The notes under the pieces: model-generated
What the model was told of the DNA's origin: nothing
Database searches by the model: none
What the model saw: the letters and a program-made list of their open reading frames with translations, nothing else
Translations under genes and position numbers: made by a program
Part shown: positions 12,417 through 24,271 of the stretch, piece by piece
Layout of the letters: each line of letters starts with the position of its first letter
How positions within the stretch are numbered: position 1 is the stretch's first letter
NCBI RefSeq assembly: GCF_009905375.1
Contig: NC_133650.1
Location: 147,206,567 to 147,270,566 of the forward strand
Direction: 5' to 3'
Origin: Apium graveolens
Lineage: Eukaryota; Streptophyta; Magnoliopsida; Apiales; Apiaceae
DNA: 64,000 nucleotides

Positions 12417-13188
12417 TCCCGTCTTTTTTCTTCACAAACAAAACTGGCACGCCCCACAGTGAAACACTTGTTCTTATAAATCCCTTGTCTAGTAATTCTT
12501 GTATTTTCTTTGCTAATTCCTTCATCTCTGTTGGTGTCATCCTATATGGAGCTTTCGAAACAGGTTCGGTGTCGGGTGCAAGATCTATTGTAAACTCAAT
12601 TTGTCGGCCCGGGGGTAAGCCTGGAAGCTCTTCAAGAAAAAAGTCTAGAAAATCTCTTACTACTGGAATGTCTTCCGGATTAAAAACTTCTCTACTCTTA
12701 TCGACTACATACGCCAAATACGCTTCGCATCCTTTCCGGATCAACTTATTTGATTGCATCGAGGTGAGAAATGTCTGAGTTTGCCTTTGGCCCTTGAATA
12801 TCACTTTCTTACCTTGCGGTGTACTTAATACTACCCTTTTATCCTTACAGTCGATTTGAGCACTAAAACTTGTCATCCAATCCATCCCAAAGATCACATC
12901 AAATTCGCCTAATTGGAAAGGAATAAGGTTTGCAGGAAAAACGTGTCCGTCTATCTCTATTGCACAATGAGGGCAAATATGATTTACAGATATTGTATCT
13001 TGATTAGCTAAGATAATGGATAAAGGTTCATGCATCAATTGAGTTTCAGAATTCAACTTATCAACAAAAGATTTTGAAATAAATGATCTGGTGGCTCCCG
13101 AATCAATCAGTACTTTAGCATTAGCGGCATTCATAGAAAGCGTACCTGACTCCACATCTGAACTTTGAATCGCATCCTTCACGTTCTT
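12385..13188 (-). pseudogene. pol: Tekay-1 aspartic protease and start of reverse transcriptase
   Basis: The protease domain has the retropepsin active site LIDSGATRSFIS and the downstream FDVIFGMDW motif. The inter-domain segment continues with LPGLPPGRQIEF and PYRMTPTEMKEL to FVKKKDGN, the first reverse transcriptase motif. The protease would cleave the Gag-Pol polyprotein. Upstream, the frame is interrupted at 13188 by solo LTR B; on its far side (17178) the gag frame matches, so gag and pol were one frame here before insertion. It ends out of frame with the next segment. Confidence 0.9.
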
Positions 13189-16100
13189 TGTAACGCCCGG
13201 GAAATATTATGTAATTATTTTTATCAATAAATAATTATTCTGTGATTTTTATGTGAATTTTGGTGAATTATTTGATGATGGATAATAATATTTGAATATT
13301 TATTTCTGATAAAATTTAGATATTCTAATTTCCAATTATCCAAAATTAAATCTAGATAATTTTGGTATTTTCTGGTAATTTTTAGATTACCATATGATTT
13401 TATAAGAATTTATAGAACTAATAATGATTATTCTTACATAATTATAAAATTTATTTTTAGAATCAGAAATCGTCCCACTTCAATCATTTTTCCGTTTTTA
13501 CAACCCGAAACTCTTCCGAAAACTCCTTCCTAACCTAATCTGATAATTCTGAACACTTTTCATGTTTTGACTTTTTCGATCCGGGGCACGGTTTGACCTG
13601 TACGAGTCCCGGTATAAAAGTTTCGATACGCAAATCATTTTATATATCGATAAGAATCCATATTCTCAAAAGAGGAGACATTATTATCTTATTTTCGTCT
13701 AAATTATTTTATAGGAAGCTCTGTTTTGATAATTATCCAAATCGGGTATCAAAATTGTATCGTTATTTAGTTACTTAGCGGCTAAGTAACCCATTTTCGG
13801 ATCGATATGTAAATATAATTATTGAAATATTAAATAAGTAAAATATGTGATGGTTTTGTCAGCTATGTGTTGTTGTATTATCGATTGTCTGTGAATTGTT
13901 AGACGCGAAGATTAATTTTATAATAAATTATCGAGCTGTATGCATTTAATTCATTTTAAAGTGATTTTATTGAATATTTATTTTTAAAAATGCTAAAATT
14001 GTCTCTAAAATTATTTTTATTGTTTTATAATTTTATTTATTATTTTTAGGGGTTTATAAAATTTAGAAATTAATATTTTATTAATTATTTAATTTTAAAT
14101 GATTTTCTGACCCCATTAAATTGAAAAATCAATATTTAATTTCAAGATGTTTCAAAAATCATGAAAATTTTATTTTAATAAGTTCGGAATATTTCGAGAA
14201 TTTTAGAGTTTATTTGTTAATTTTTATGATTAATTTCACTTGCGAATTAGTATCGTTATTTTCATAATTGCGAGTCAAAATCAGGCTTGCAGTCAACAGG
14301 GAGATGTGTTGAATTTTCAGGATATACACTCCCCTGTTCCAATACTCTCTCTCGTCTCCTCAATCTCTCGCTCAATCTCTCCCTCTCGACCTCTCCCTCG
14401 AACTCTCTCTCTCTCTTTGTAATCTCTCCCTCACCGACTCTAATCTCTCTCGATTCAATCCTCTCGATATTTCTTTTCCCTCTCCCTCCCTGTTTTTCCC
14501 TTGTTCTTCCCTTCCCACCGCTTGATTTCTCCGGTTATTTTCCGGTAATTGTTTCGCCGCCGCCTTACCTTCTGGTTCGTTTTTCCGGTTCTGCTTATGT
14601 TTATTCGATGTATATACATACGTATATACATGTGTTATGTGTCTTGCAGTTCAGTTGGAGTTTTTGTGCCACCTGTTTTCTTCTTTTCCGGTCGCCGCCG
14701 GTTTCCATTCCGGCGAGGTGACCGGGTACGCGTGTTATGTACATTTTGTGTGTGTTGTTGATGTATCTGTTGTGTGGGTTGTGATTCTGGTATACTGTTG
14801 TTCGAATTTCGGTTTAAACTTTGTGAAGAAATTTGATGAGATTTTCATGATTTTCGAATTAATCATTTCGTTTTACAAAAATATCGGTGGAATTTATGTT
14901 GGAAACCCGAAACTAAATGGGTATCCATAAATTTTATCGTCGTCGGCGATGAGCTTCGGCGAGCCGACGGTGGACTATGATGATTCGATCTGAGTCCTAC
15001 GATTTAAACACAAAATATGAATAAAAATTGTAAAATACAGATTAAAACATAAAAACACGACTAATAATTAATAATTGTATTTAATTGATAATTGAGAATT
15101 TGGGGACTGATAGTGATGGCTGAAATTGGTGATTGGGATTGTAGTTGTGAAAATTGGATTGTTGTTGTGAATTTGACGTCGATTTGATTCGACGGGTAGG
15201 CCGATAAATAGAGGAAACGCTGCCCGATTTTTGGGAAAATAAACTCTGAAATTACGGGAACGTAACCTATAATTATCAGAAACGTCGACCGAGGATATAA
15301 TTGAACTTTATGAAACCTATTCACGTGACGTGACAAGATATTTTGTGAATAATCGATTACCCTATTTTTCAAAACAACAAGTATATGTATTTTCTGAAAA
15401 TAAATACCGAACCAATTTTCGAAGATGTGAACCATAATTGCTATGTATATTTCGATAATACATATAAAAATGAATTTGGTTATGAAATCGTATGGGTAGA
15501 ATAGGATAACGGTTTGATGTTAAGCTTAAGCGGTTATCTAAATTAGGGTATTTCAACCCTGTAGGTTTTAGATGGAAGACCGAGACGTGACATCGGACTA
15601 GGAACGATCTAGTGATTAGACGTCGAGATCAACGAAGTTCCAACCGAAGGGTCTGAATGTTGGGATCGTATCGAGAATAGGATAGTAAGTGGACGATAAA
15701 GCCGAACGATCAAAGTCGAACCAAATTCAACCAGTAATAACGGTTAAAGCTTATTGAGGCAAGTATCCCTATCATCACTTATTGTTCAAGTGATATTTAT
15801 TTTAGGTCTTCTTACGCAAGTATTCTGAATTTTTCTTTTAAAATACTGCGAGTATTTCAGAACTTTCTTTTAAATACTGCAAATATTCTTGAATTTTCTT
15901 TAAATATTGCCAATATTATTCGCTCTTATTCTAAGTTCAGAATAGTTAAATGTTTTACATTTCGCTGCAATTACTCATATTATGCTTGTTCATTTATTCT
16001 TGTTCCTGTAATTTGATTGCTCTCATGAGCAAATACCCATTCTTTCGGGTTATTTGTGAACCCTGAATTGGGATGTTTTGAATTCAAAATGGTTTGATAT

Positions 16101-17172
16101 CAAAACACTCTACGGGCTGGATAGTGATATTTTGGGGATTGAGTTTTACTTAATCCTGAGGACCGGGATGACTGGTGCCTCGAGATGGGCTGTAGTGCCT
16201 GGGGACCCGACTAGATCTGTATATTGAGATATAGATCTGCATTATATTCTGACTGATCAGCAGAGTATAGATGCAAACTAGTGTCCAGTCTAATTTATTG
16301 TTGATCGCCATTAATGGCATTCCTTCTTGAGAAAAAAAAATATGATTATGGATTAAAGTTAGTTTTCCTTAGCACTCAGTTTCGGGTAATTACAATGTTT
16401 TTAAATAAATTCGAGGTTCAGATTGTTGTTGCAGCATTAGTTGCTCAGTGATAATTAGAATCTTGAATGAATTGAGATCTTCTTAATTATTCAACCCGTC
16501 CTTATCAGGCTGGTTTAGCAGCCTAAGTCTATGGAAACTTAGTCGATAATGATGGATACTGAATAGTTAGGAATTTCTTGAACGTCATTTTATGAATAGT
16601 TGTTGCATTCGTTGCTCAGGTATGAAGTGTTACTAGAAGCTATTTTGAAAACACGCGATCTCTGAAGCTCTTATAAGAAGTCATTATTTCCTATGTGATT
16701 TATAGCAATGTAAATCAAATTGATTTTAAGATAATGAAATATATCCTTTAAATGATTTCGTGTTTCGCTCTTCAAAATATTTCAGAGATTTGGTCCGGAA
16801 GTTTTCTTTGATATTAATGTTTGAAACTCAAAATATATACTTGCTGGGCATTTTTGGCTCACTCTTGCTTTGTAAATTTTTATTTCTACCAGAAACAGAT
16901 AAGGATTAAAGTGAATAGCTTCGATAAACAGCAGAAGTTAGAGAAATTTCTGTTGCGAGAAGTTGAAGGTGTTAGAAGAATGTGAGAAGAGCATTAGTTC
17001 AAAGGTATTTATACTTGTATTATAGTTGAAGTGAGTTGTACAAGGTTAGATTCTTGTTTCATACCATAACCTGTAAACGATCCGGATTCAAGGGGTTCTT
17101 TATTTATTTCTTTATTTTATGTAAAGATTGTTTAGTGACACCAAATCTTGACCCTGGATTTGGGGTGTTACA
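13189..17172 (+). repeat. Solo LTR B nested in Tekay-1
   Basis: This 3984-bp LTR runs from TGTAACGCCCGGG to GGGGTGTTACA and is flanked by perfect TTCTT duplications (13184-13188 and 17173-17177). No internal region, gag or pol is present, so it is a solo LTR formed by recombination or a non-coding element of that length. It belongs to the same family as solo LTR A: both end with GACCCTGGATTTGGG and share the TATCCCTATCATCACTTATT block. It carries a CT-rich tract at 14338-14500. Its inverted relation to the Tekay LTR ends suggests plus orientation. Confidence 0.92.
14338..14500. repeat. CT-rich low-complexity tract
   Basis: This is a run of CTCTC, CTCCCTC and TCTCTCTC motifs inside solo LTR B. 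It produces Ser/Leu/Pro-rich pseudo-ORFs in several frames. It may be a pyrimidine-rich patch of the transcribed leader of the LTR, but this is inference. Confidence 0.7.
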
Positions 17173-17177
17173 TTCTT

Positions 17178-18413
17178 GTTGAAAGTTCTCGCTTGAGCTG
17201 GATAAGTCAAAGTTGGATGATTTGAAAATGATGATATCTGAGGTTGATTGGAAGACATTGGGAATGATGAGGCTGGTATTGGAGCTGCTTGATTCACAAG
17301 GTAGGGTATAGTGGTCATTTGCAGCAGTTGATTGTTACCCACTCCTTTGCACTCTCGTGACACATGTCCTGCTTTCCCACACTTATAAGACGTGATATTG
17401 ACCTTCTGATTCTTACATTCATGAGCATAATGGCCTTTTGTATGACACTTGAAACAAGCTACATTCGCCTTATTGCAGATTCCCGTATGTCGCCTATTAC
17501 AAATCTTACATTCCGGAACTGATCCTTGCGGGGATTTCTCTCCACTAGTTAACTGAGATCTTGTTTCTTGTGATTTATTCCCAAATTGTCTCTTCTTGAA
17601 GTTCCCGGGTCCACTCTGAGGTTTAAACCTTTGATTAGTTCTCTGATTCCGGCCCTTGTAACTTGAGCCTTCTTCTCTCGATTCAAATCTTCTTTTCTTG
17701 TTGCCTTTCTCCTTTTGATTTTGCTCACTCTCGCCTTCGATTACGATCACTTTCTGAACCACTTCAGTATAAGTAGTCAACTCAAAAGCTGCCACACGAC
17801 TCCTTAACCAAGGCTTCCATCCTTGTTGGAACCTTTTTGCCCTTTTCTCTTTAGAATCAACATTCTCTCCCATAAACCTAGAAAGTTTTGTAAACTTCTT
17901 CTCATATTCTCCAACTGTCATATTGTCTTGCTTCAACTCAAAGAATTTCATCTCCATTTGTGTTTGCATATAGCGAGGAAAATACTTATCCAAGAACATT
18001 TTCTTAAACCTATCCCAAGTAATGACTTCAGCAGCTTCTAAAGCCTTCACTGTCTCCCACTAATAGTTCGATTCACCTTTAAGAAAGTAAGTGGCATACT
18101 CCACCTTCTGATTATCTCCAACATTTGCTAAGGAAAAAGCCTTTTCCATCTCCTTGAGCCAAGCATGAGCTTCTACTTGGTCTTAAGTTCCTCTAAATTC
18201 TGGGGGTTTTACAGATTGCAATGTTTTGAAAGTAGTGGCGTTTGCTAAGGGCGGTTGAGGTGGTTGCATTTGTTGAAGAAGTTGTTGGTTTTGGGCTATA
18301 GTTGCAGTTTGATGGCGTACCAATTCCATAAGTTGTGCTATATTGGGGTTTTAGTTTTTTCCTTCATTTTCTTGGTTATTTATAGGTCTTCCTCGGGCTC
18401 TTCTAGGTGCCAT
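17178..18413 (-). pseudogene. gag: Tekay-1 gag (capsid and nucleocapsid)
   Basis: It starts with MAPRRARGRP at 18413. The capsid-like middle has KPPEFRGT, ATYFLKGE, WDRFKKMFLDKYFPRYMQ and EYEKKFTKLSRF. A basic stretch follows, then three Cys clusters: CKICNRRHTGIC, the canonical CCHC knuckle CFKCHTKGHYAHEC, and a third whose first Cys is Ser (SYKCGKAGHVSREC). Gag packages RNA and builds the particle. Three in-frame stops (18351-18353, 18183-18185, 18060-18062) break it; the last sits where Tekay-2 has Trp in NYWWES, a TGG to TAG change. The 3' end abuts solo LTR B, beyond which the same frame continues into the protease. Confidence 0.9.
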
Positions 18414-18738
18414 TTTCTAAAATAAGAGTTAGACAGTTTGAGTGATACAGAAACTAGGGTATTATTTGTATTCATCATGGTATACAGTTTTTTAATACAA
18501 CAATAAAGGTGATGCATGGTGATAAGCAAGAAATTTAAAGAGCAAATATAGGAATCAAGGAAAGTGCATAACTGAATTTAACATGGTTCAAGTCGAAAGG
18601 TACGAATCACAAGTACAAATATGAATACAGATCCGAATTCAAACAATACGAAAGTCTAGAAACGGAAACAAATAACATGGTAAATAAAAAGTATAGCCTA
18701 ATCCAAGCAACTAAAGGTCAAATCCCCTAGAACTCGTC
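18414..18738 (-). other. Tekay-1 spacer between leader ORF and gag
   Basis: This is about 325 bases of AT-rich untranslated sequence between the leader ORF stop and the gag start. No coding or repeat signal is visible. Confidence 0.6.
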
Positions 18739-19137
18739 CTAAGCCTCCTCCTCGGACTCCTCCTCGGGTTCCTCCTCAGACTCCTCCTCACGGGTCCTCA
18801 CGATATCAGGGGTAGTGTCATCACATAGCATCTTGACCACGCTCCCAAGCTCATCCACTATCGTATGCATAGTAATCTAACTGTTCTGGTCGCGATACAC
18901 AGGCATCTCCTCCAATCTTGATGTGGCCACCTGGAATAGTGACTCGAGCCTCGAAATGGTTCTCGCCTTAGGTCCGTTACCCATCATTTGCTTACTTGCA
19001 TAGATCTCTTCAAGACATTCTATCAGCCTGACATACTTTCCTTGGAGAAAGTCATGATGCATCATTAAGTCAGTATAGACAGAGAAAGCAATTGTGTCGC
19101 TCGGCGGAATCGAAGATGATGAGTGCGCACGTTGCTG
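18739..19137 (-). pseudogene. Tekay-1 leader ORF
   Basis: This frame of about 133 codons lies between primer site and gag and has one in-frame TAG near 18877. Its N-terminal part contains HSSSSIPPSD, the middle MMHHDFLQGKYVRLIECLEEIY may be helical, and the C-terminus is strongly acidic (repeats of EEESEEEP). No ATG lies at the upstream open end (TAA at 19139), so translation would begin at MMHHDF (19065) or after splicing. Its position equals that of the leader ORFs in copies A and B and in Tekay-2, although the sequences are very different. There is no recognisable domain and the function is unknown. Confidence 0.5.
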
Positions 19138-19268
19138 TTAAGTAATATATATATATATAAAGGTTAGATACGGTTTACTCGAATATCGCGCATTAGTACT
19201 CCCGATGTTTTATTATATACTCATACTTCCTATAGTCCTAATTTGGTTGTCCAGGGACTCTAAACCTA

Positions 19269-19281
19269 GGCTCTGATACCA
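19269..19281 (-). other. Tekay-1 primer binding site (tRNA-iMet)
   Basis: The minus strand reads TGGTATCAGAGCC, a perfect complement to the 3' end of plant initiator tRNA-Met, 4 bases from the LTR. It confirms minus-strand orientation. Confidence 0.92.
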
Positions 19282-19722
19282 ACTCTCTCACACCCAAACC
19301 GATAACACACACACTAAATAAATGTGAACCATAACTTATATTAAAACTTATAAGTCCAAAAGATGATAATAACATGATTACAAACCTAACCAAAAATATT
19401 AACAATTTTGAGATCTTTACAAGTTCAGAGTTTGAAACAGCCCTTCTAACTAATACCACAATTACATACTGACGGATATTGCCTATATATATTCTACCTG
19501 CGCCCTCAAATGGTCTTCAACCTGCCTACCGGTTGTCTTACGGGCGGTCTGCTTGGTACGAACCATGATTGTTAGCTATAGAACAGGGTTAAATACAAGA
19601 AAATGAGCTAAAACGCTCAGCAAGTACTAACAGTTCTACTATACAAGGCATTATCTCAAAATCGCGGGTTCATGAATCAAGGGGTTATAGATGCTTGTAA
19701 AAATGACAATAAGAAACATGAA

Positions 19723-19944
19723 GTTATAATATAAGGACATGGTAGAATCATAGCAATCGAAACATGGCATATGGAATCATGGCATTGTGGCAACATGTTA
19801 TAATATAAAGGCATGGTGGAATCATAGCGACCGAAACATGGCATATGGTATCATGGCATCGGGAAATCATGTTATAATATAAAGACATGGTAGAATCATA
19901 ATGACCGAAACATGGCATATGGTATCATGGCATCGGGTAATCAT
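19723..19944. repeat. 74-bp tandem repeat in right LTR
   Basis: Units start at 19723, 19797 and 19871, with a partial fourth near 19945. The period and unit content are the same as in the left LTR, so the array predates Tekay-1 insertion. Confidence 0.9.
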
Positions 19945-20130
19945 ATTATAAATATCAAATCATCAAAATCATTTTAGGACACTACGGATTACAGTCGGTG
20001 ATCAGCCCCGAAGTAATTCTGAACTGCGCTGGGTTCTCAAATATAATGGGATCCCTAGGCTATATGTGAGCCTATCAATAAGTGTGAAAAGGACTTGCGT
20101 CTAGTCCAATCCACTAAGTCAAAAAAACAT

Positions 20131-20600
20131 TTATTTTATTTTTAATGTTTTATAACATGGATGTCGGGAAAGATTTGGTATCACTTTAATGGAATTGTAA
20201 CAAGAGAATTCAAGTTCACTAATGAGGTTCGCTTAGGGAATTTGGTAGAGAGTTTAGTATTCACGGTCTAATGGATAAGGAATGTTTTGAAGGTAAGGTA
20301 CTAACAAGATTATGAATTATGAATGAAAGTATTCGAATTAAGTAATGACATGGTGATTATTACAACTTAAGCATTCACGAAAAAGCATATAGACTTGCAA
20401 CAATTATAAGCATAAGGAGGTAATAACTTGCCTTCCAACAGTTCTAAGATTATTCGATCTTGACGGCACGAATCTTCCCCTTCGCTTCGGAACCTACACA
20501 TTATATTAACCTCATTACTATTCACGCTTAAACACTTTATAAGCCTATAAACTCCTAGACTAACTTTTACACTTATCATAACTACTATTACACAAGAACT
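20131..20600. other. 470-bp block present in one Tekay-1 LTR only
   Basis: The flanks align to the left LTR around 7113. The block has no ORF or terminal repeats that I can recognise and no clear target duplication. It is either an insertion here or, as likely, a deletion in the left LTR. Confidence 0.7.
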
Positions 20601-23272
20601 TATAATTACAAGAATACACATAACTTAATCAAATGCAATTCAGGTAATCCACATAGTCATAAAATCACATAATGGCATGGCATGTACTACTAGTTATTTA
20701 TACTATAATATCACCTAAATACCTAAACACATAAGCAAGTAACACATAACAACTATTATTGACCTTAACTTAAAGCTAAAGATGGTGTGCAACACTCGGA
20801 CACTTTAGCTCTAAGTCCCAAATACAACGTATACCACTAAAGTTTTTCCTAAGACCACTCGAAGGTTGCTCTCGGGTGTCTTGGTGGAATTGGGATGTCT
20901 CCACCTTGGGCCTTCACTTCAAACCACTTCCTACAGGTTTTTAAGACTCTAAACTAACTTCTAAAATTGGTGAGACTCAAAGGCCTCACTCCTATAGGCT
21001 TACAAAAATCAATACTCACACTAAGGTTCCTGCTAGCACCAGTTTGCACGTCCTGTGCTCCTTGGCCAAAATCTTAACTTCTACATGGGGCCTTCTAACA
21101 AAACCAATTCCCATGGATTCTTAAGACCTAAACCTAACTATCAAACTTGGTTTCATTCCAAGGTCTCACCTAGGCTTCTCTAGCCTCTTATCAAAGTTGA
21201 CACTTGTCTAGCCTCCCTCGAATTCACTCTGCCCTGTTTTCACTCACATAAAACTCACTTTTCTCACTCAATTCTTAATTCTAATGGTTTTTTAAACTTC
21301 CTAAGGATACATTATACTTATTTAAGCCAAGGCCCAGTGAAGGCCTAGCTCAAGGCATGGTTATAATCGACCAAAGTTCAAGCTTACGCAGTCTTGCCAT
21401 GTTTTAAGTTACTCTCGGAAATGTGTGTGTGCACCTACCTAATTGCTAGTTTTTCAACGAATAAAAGCCACTGGACTCAAGTACAACTCAATTCCTAACT
21501 CCAGTAAACTCGGGCCTAGCAAGGCCTTACCAAAACTCACCTAAAACAGCCTATACTTATGGTGAAAAATTCTGCTACATAGTGCCTAGTATACCTCCTT
21601 CCACCTTAACTCCCATTTTAACACCAAAACCAACAATCAAGCCAATAAATCTAACTTACATTGTACATAACCCTATTGACTGTCATTTTATGGAAAAATA
21701 TGAGCATAAACCTAGCCATATAAGCCATTTACCGAGGCAAAAATGGAGAGCATAGCAGAGCAGATTTTATATATGCGATTTGTAAGCCAAATTTCGAACT
21801 AAACATACATGGTATCAACTTGATGGCTACTAGATTTTATCATGACTTATCAAGGCATATAGCATAATAGCATTTTAGAGCATAAACCATGTCATGCATT
21901 GCACAAAAACTCAAATTTAAGTCACATAGCACATTTATCCGAAATACTACTTATTCTACAATATGCAAGTTTAAACTTCAACTTTTAACGTAAAAATCTT
22001 GGCATGCAATGATGGAAACTTTGTAAAATACATCTTATAAGATCATAAGTTCTTTAAAAGTCACATGCAATGTCTCTTTCTTCTTTAAAACAAACAAAAC
22101 TATCACGCAAACAACAAAAACCATTCGGCTCCTTGGGAGTCATTGCCGAATGCTTTAGGCCAAGATCATGGATTGAAAATAGAAGCAAAACACTTCAGCA
22201 AGACCATCTTTTGCTCAAGTTTTATGTGCCATATTGAGTTCAACTCTAGATTCACAAGAACAAAGTTAAACCTTTGGATTTAGCTACATGCAACTAAGAA
22301 ACTAACCTCAAATGATGATATAGAACCAAATGTAGTTGACCCTTACTTAGAGGAGTTGAAAGGTGTAAGGAAATGGAGAAAATGAGGAAGAAAAATGAGA
22401 GGGGTGGGGGAGGATTTAGGCGCGGCCGAGAAGGAGTAGGGAGAGGAGAGAGTGGAGTGATGTGTTGGTGAAGAAAATGAGGTGAAATGAGTGTTTAGTC
22501 TAGCTTTTGTCTCATTCAAATGGTAGTGGATTTTGCTTTTTACCATTCTATCTTTCACCCACTAATAGCAAGATTTTGCATGCAAGGTTTTATAGGTCAT
22601 TTAGTTGGTCAAATGGAGTTAGTGGAGGGTGAAAGGTCGGTCTTACCCTTGATCTCTATTTGGGTGGAATTTGCATGCAAGGGAACACTTGTAATTCAAC
22701 AATTATTAAAAGTATAATTAAAAAGAATGTGTTTTTGTAATTAAAATATAAATCCATAAATCACAAAATTAATACCATAAATACTATGAGATTTTAGAAG
22801 TTTAATAAAATTATTTACAAAATTTCGGACAAAAAGAATTTATATTAAAAATAGTTTTTCTAATATTATCATACTGATAAATCATGAAAAATATAATTAA
22901 CACATTAAAAACACAAGCAATTACAAATAATTTGACTTTACTCCAAAATATTAGAATATAATTTATCCGTCTATTCGCAACTTATTTAAATATCACTAAA
23001 TCGCGAGAATCTCAAATATTACTTAATCGCGTAGTCGCAACTATTCAAATATTATCAAATTGCACTACTTATATAATCGCGTAACGAAAATCTTACTCGC
23101 GTACAAAATTTATACGCTTAAAAATATTCGAGCAACATTCGCAATGCCACACGACAAAATTATACACAATATATAATGAATCCGCATAGTCGGCCTTATA
23201 ACACAAAATATTTATGAATAAATACATCGCACTTATAAAATAGCTCAAATATTTACTGGTTGTCACAGATAT

Positions 23273-24068
23273 GACATCAAGATAAGTATTGATATCAAGG
23301 GTTCAGTTCTAAATAAAGTTTATGATTCAGTCCATAATCATTGTTTCATGTTATTGTTGTTTACGATATTTCTGTAATACTATTTTATGAGTTTTATTTT
23401 CGTTAAGATTCAATGTATTGCTGAAGCATTTCGCTCGAAAATATCAAAAAGATTTTGAATACAATTATGAAACAATTATCCGATTCGTTAATTAAATTTT
23501 CTGATTCAGTAATTATGATTTTAAATGTTCCGCTCTAATGCAGATGTCAGTTTTATATCCAAACGACCTTATATATGTTATAATGAACTTGCTGAGCATT
23601 TCTTTCGCTCATACTTGCCTTTTTTAAATCTAACCTTCTAGTAAGGATTAGCTTGCGCTATTTAGCCGCGTAACTCGAGAAAGCAAAGTAGAAGCTTTTT
23701 TATGGTAGTTGGTCCAGGGTTTATGGACTAGTGTAAGTTTTGTTGTGTAAAGTTGTTTATATTATATTATATTATAGTTGCGTATTGTATAGTGGGTCCT
23801 AATATACTTCTTTTCGAAGTTATACTAGGGGGTAAGTTTAGAGTTTGTAAATTGTTTAAAATAGTTTTAAAAGAAAGTGAAAAAGTTATTTATGGAATTT
23901 GGAATTCTTATATCTAGAACTGTAACCTTAAAAGATCATGGTGTAGTTTGGGGTCACAGATGCTATATTTCAACTGTTGACATTTATTTATTGATTTAAT
24001 ATTTTAATTTGGATTGAGGTTTCATAGTGACGACCAAATCCCCTGACCCTGGATTTGGGAGTGTTACA
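23273..24068 (+). repeat. Solo LTR A, second segment
   Basis: This is the continuation of the LTR begun at 2751. It ends GACCCTGGATTTGGGAGTGTTACA-like text (last bases GTGTTACA at 24068), matching the end of solo LTR B. The following TATGA pairs with TACGA at 2746-2750 as target duplication with one transition. The first bases after Tekay-1 are its GATAT duplication. Confidence 0.75.
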
Positions 24069-24271
24069 TATGATCTGATGAAGTCTCCATTTAACAACAT
24101 ATTCAAAACACAGAAAAAGGTCAACTTCCTATTTCTAGAACTTATAGATACTCAACCTATAATCTAACAAAATCCTAACAATCCTATTCCTATATTATGT
24201 GATCTTCCTGTCATATCTTACTCCAAGTGTTCTTGTTTTAGGGACCAAAACCTACAGCTCTGATGCCAAAA
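24069..24271 (-). pseudogene. Copy B leader ORF start, spacer and primer site
   Basis: Minus-strand codons METSSD end at 24069, where solo LTR A splits the gene; the rest is 2750-2207. The untranslated spacer 24091-24255 aligns with 410-574 of copy A. The primer site 24256-24268 reads TGGCATCAGAGCT on the minus strand, one mismatch from the initiator-tRNA-Met site over 12 bases. Confidence 0.65.

Larger units (their letters stand above)
6293..23267 (-). mobile_element. Tekay-1, Tekay/Del-type Ty3/gypsy LTR retrotransposon
   Basis: This is a complete but decayed minus-strand chromovirus. Both edges are visible: TGTCACACCCC at 6293 and GGTTGTCACA at 23267, flanked by GATAT at 6288-6292 and 23268-23272. 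Without the nested solo LTR it is about 13.0 kb. In transcription order it has the right LTR, initiator-tRNA-Met primer site, leader ORF, gag, protease, reverse transcriptase, RNase H, integrase with chromodomain, polypurine tract and left LTR. Eight mismatches in 198 aligned LTR bases (9022-9219 against 22520-22717) indicate about 4 percent divergence in that sample. All genes carry stops or frameshifts, so this copy is not autonomous. Confidence 0.92.
19286..23267 (-). repeat. Tekay-1 right LTR (5' LTR)
   Basis: It starts TCTCACACCC (TG changed to TC) and ends GGTTGTCACA at the GATAT duplication. It is 3982 bp, against 3481 bp for its partner. The difference is mainly the block 20131-20600, absent from the left LTR between AAAACAT and the AAGAATACACATAAC that follows it. 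The 74-bp array recurs at 19723-19944. Confidence 0.9.

Noticed and set aside
14240..14930. Overlapping ORFs of 60-144 codons in solo LTR B
   Set aside because: They arise from a CT-rich low-complexity tract, have no homologue-like motifs and overlap in several frames.
19269..19281. tRNA gene fragment matching initiator tRNA-Met
   Set aside because: Only the 13-base primer complement is present, in the expected place next to the LTR.
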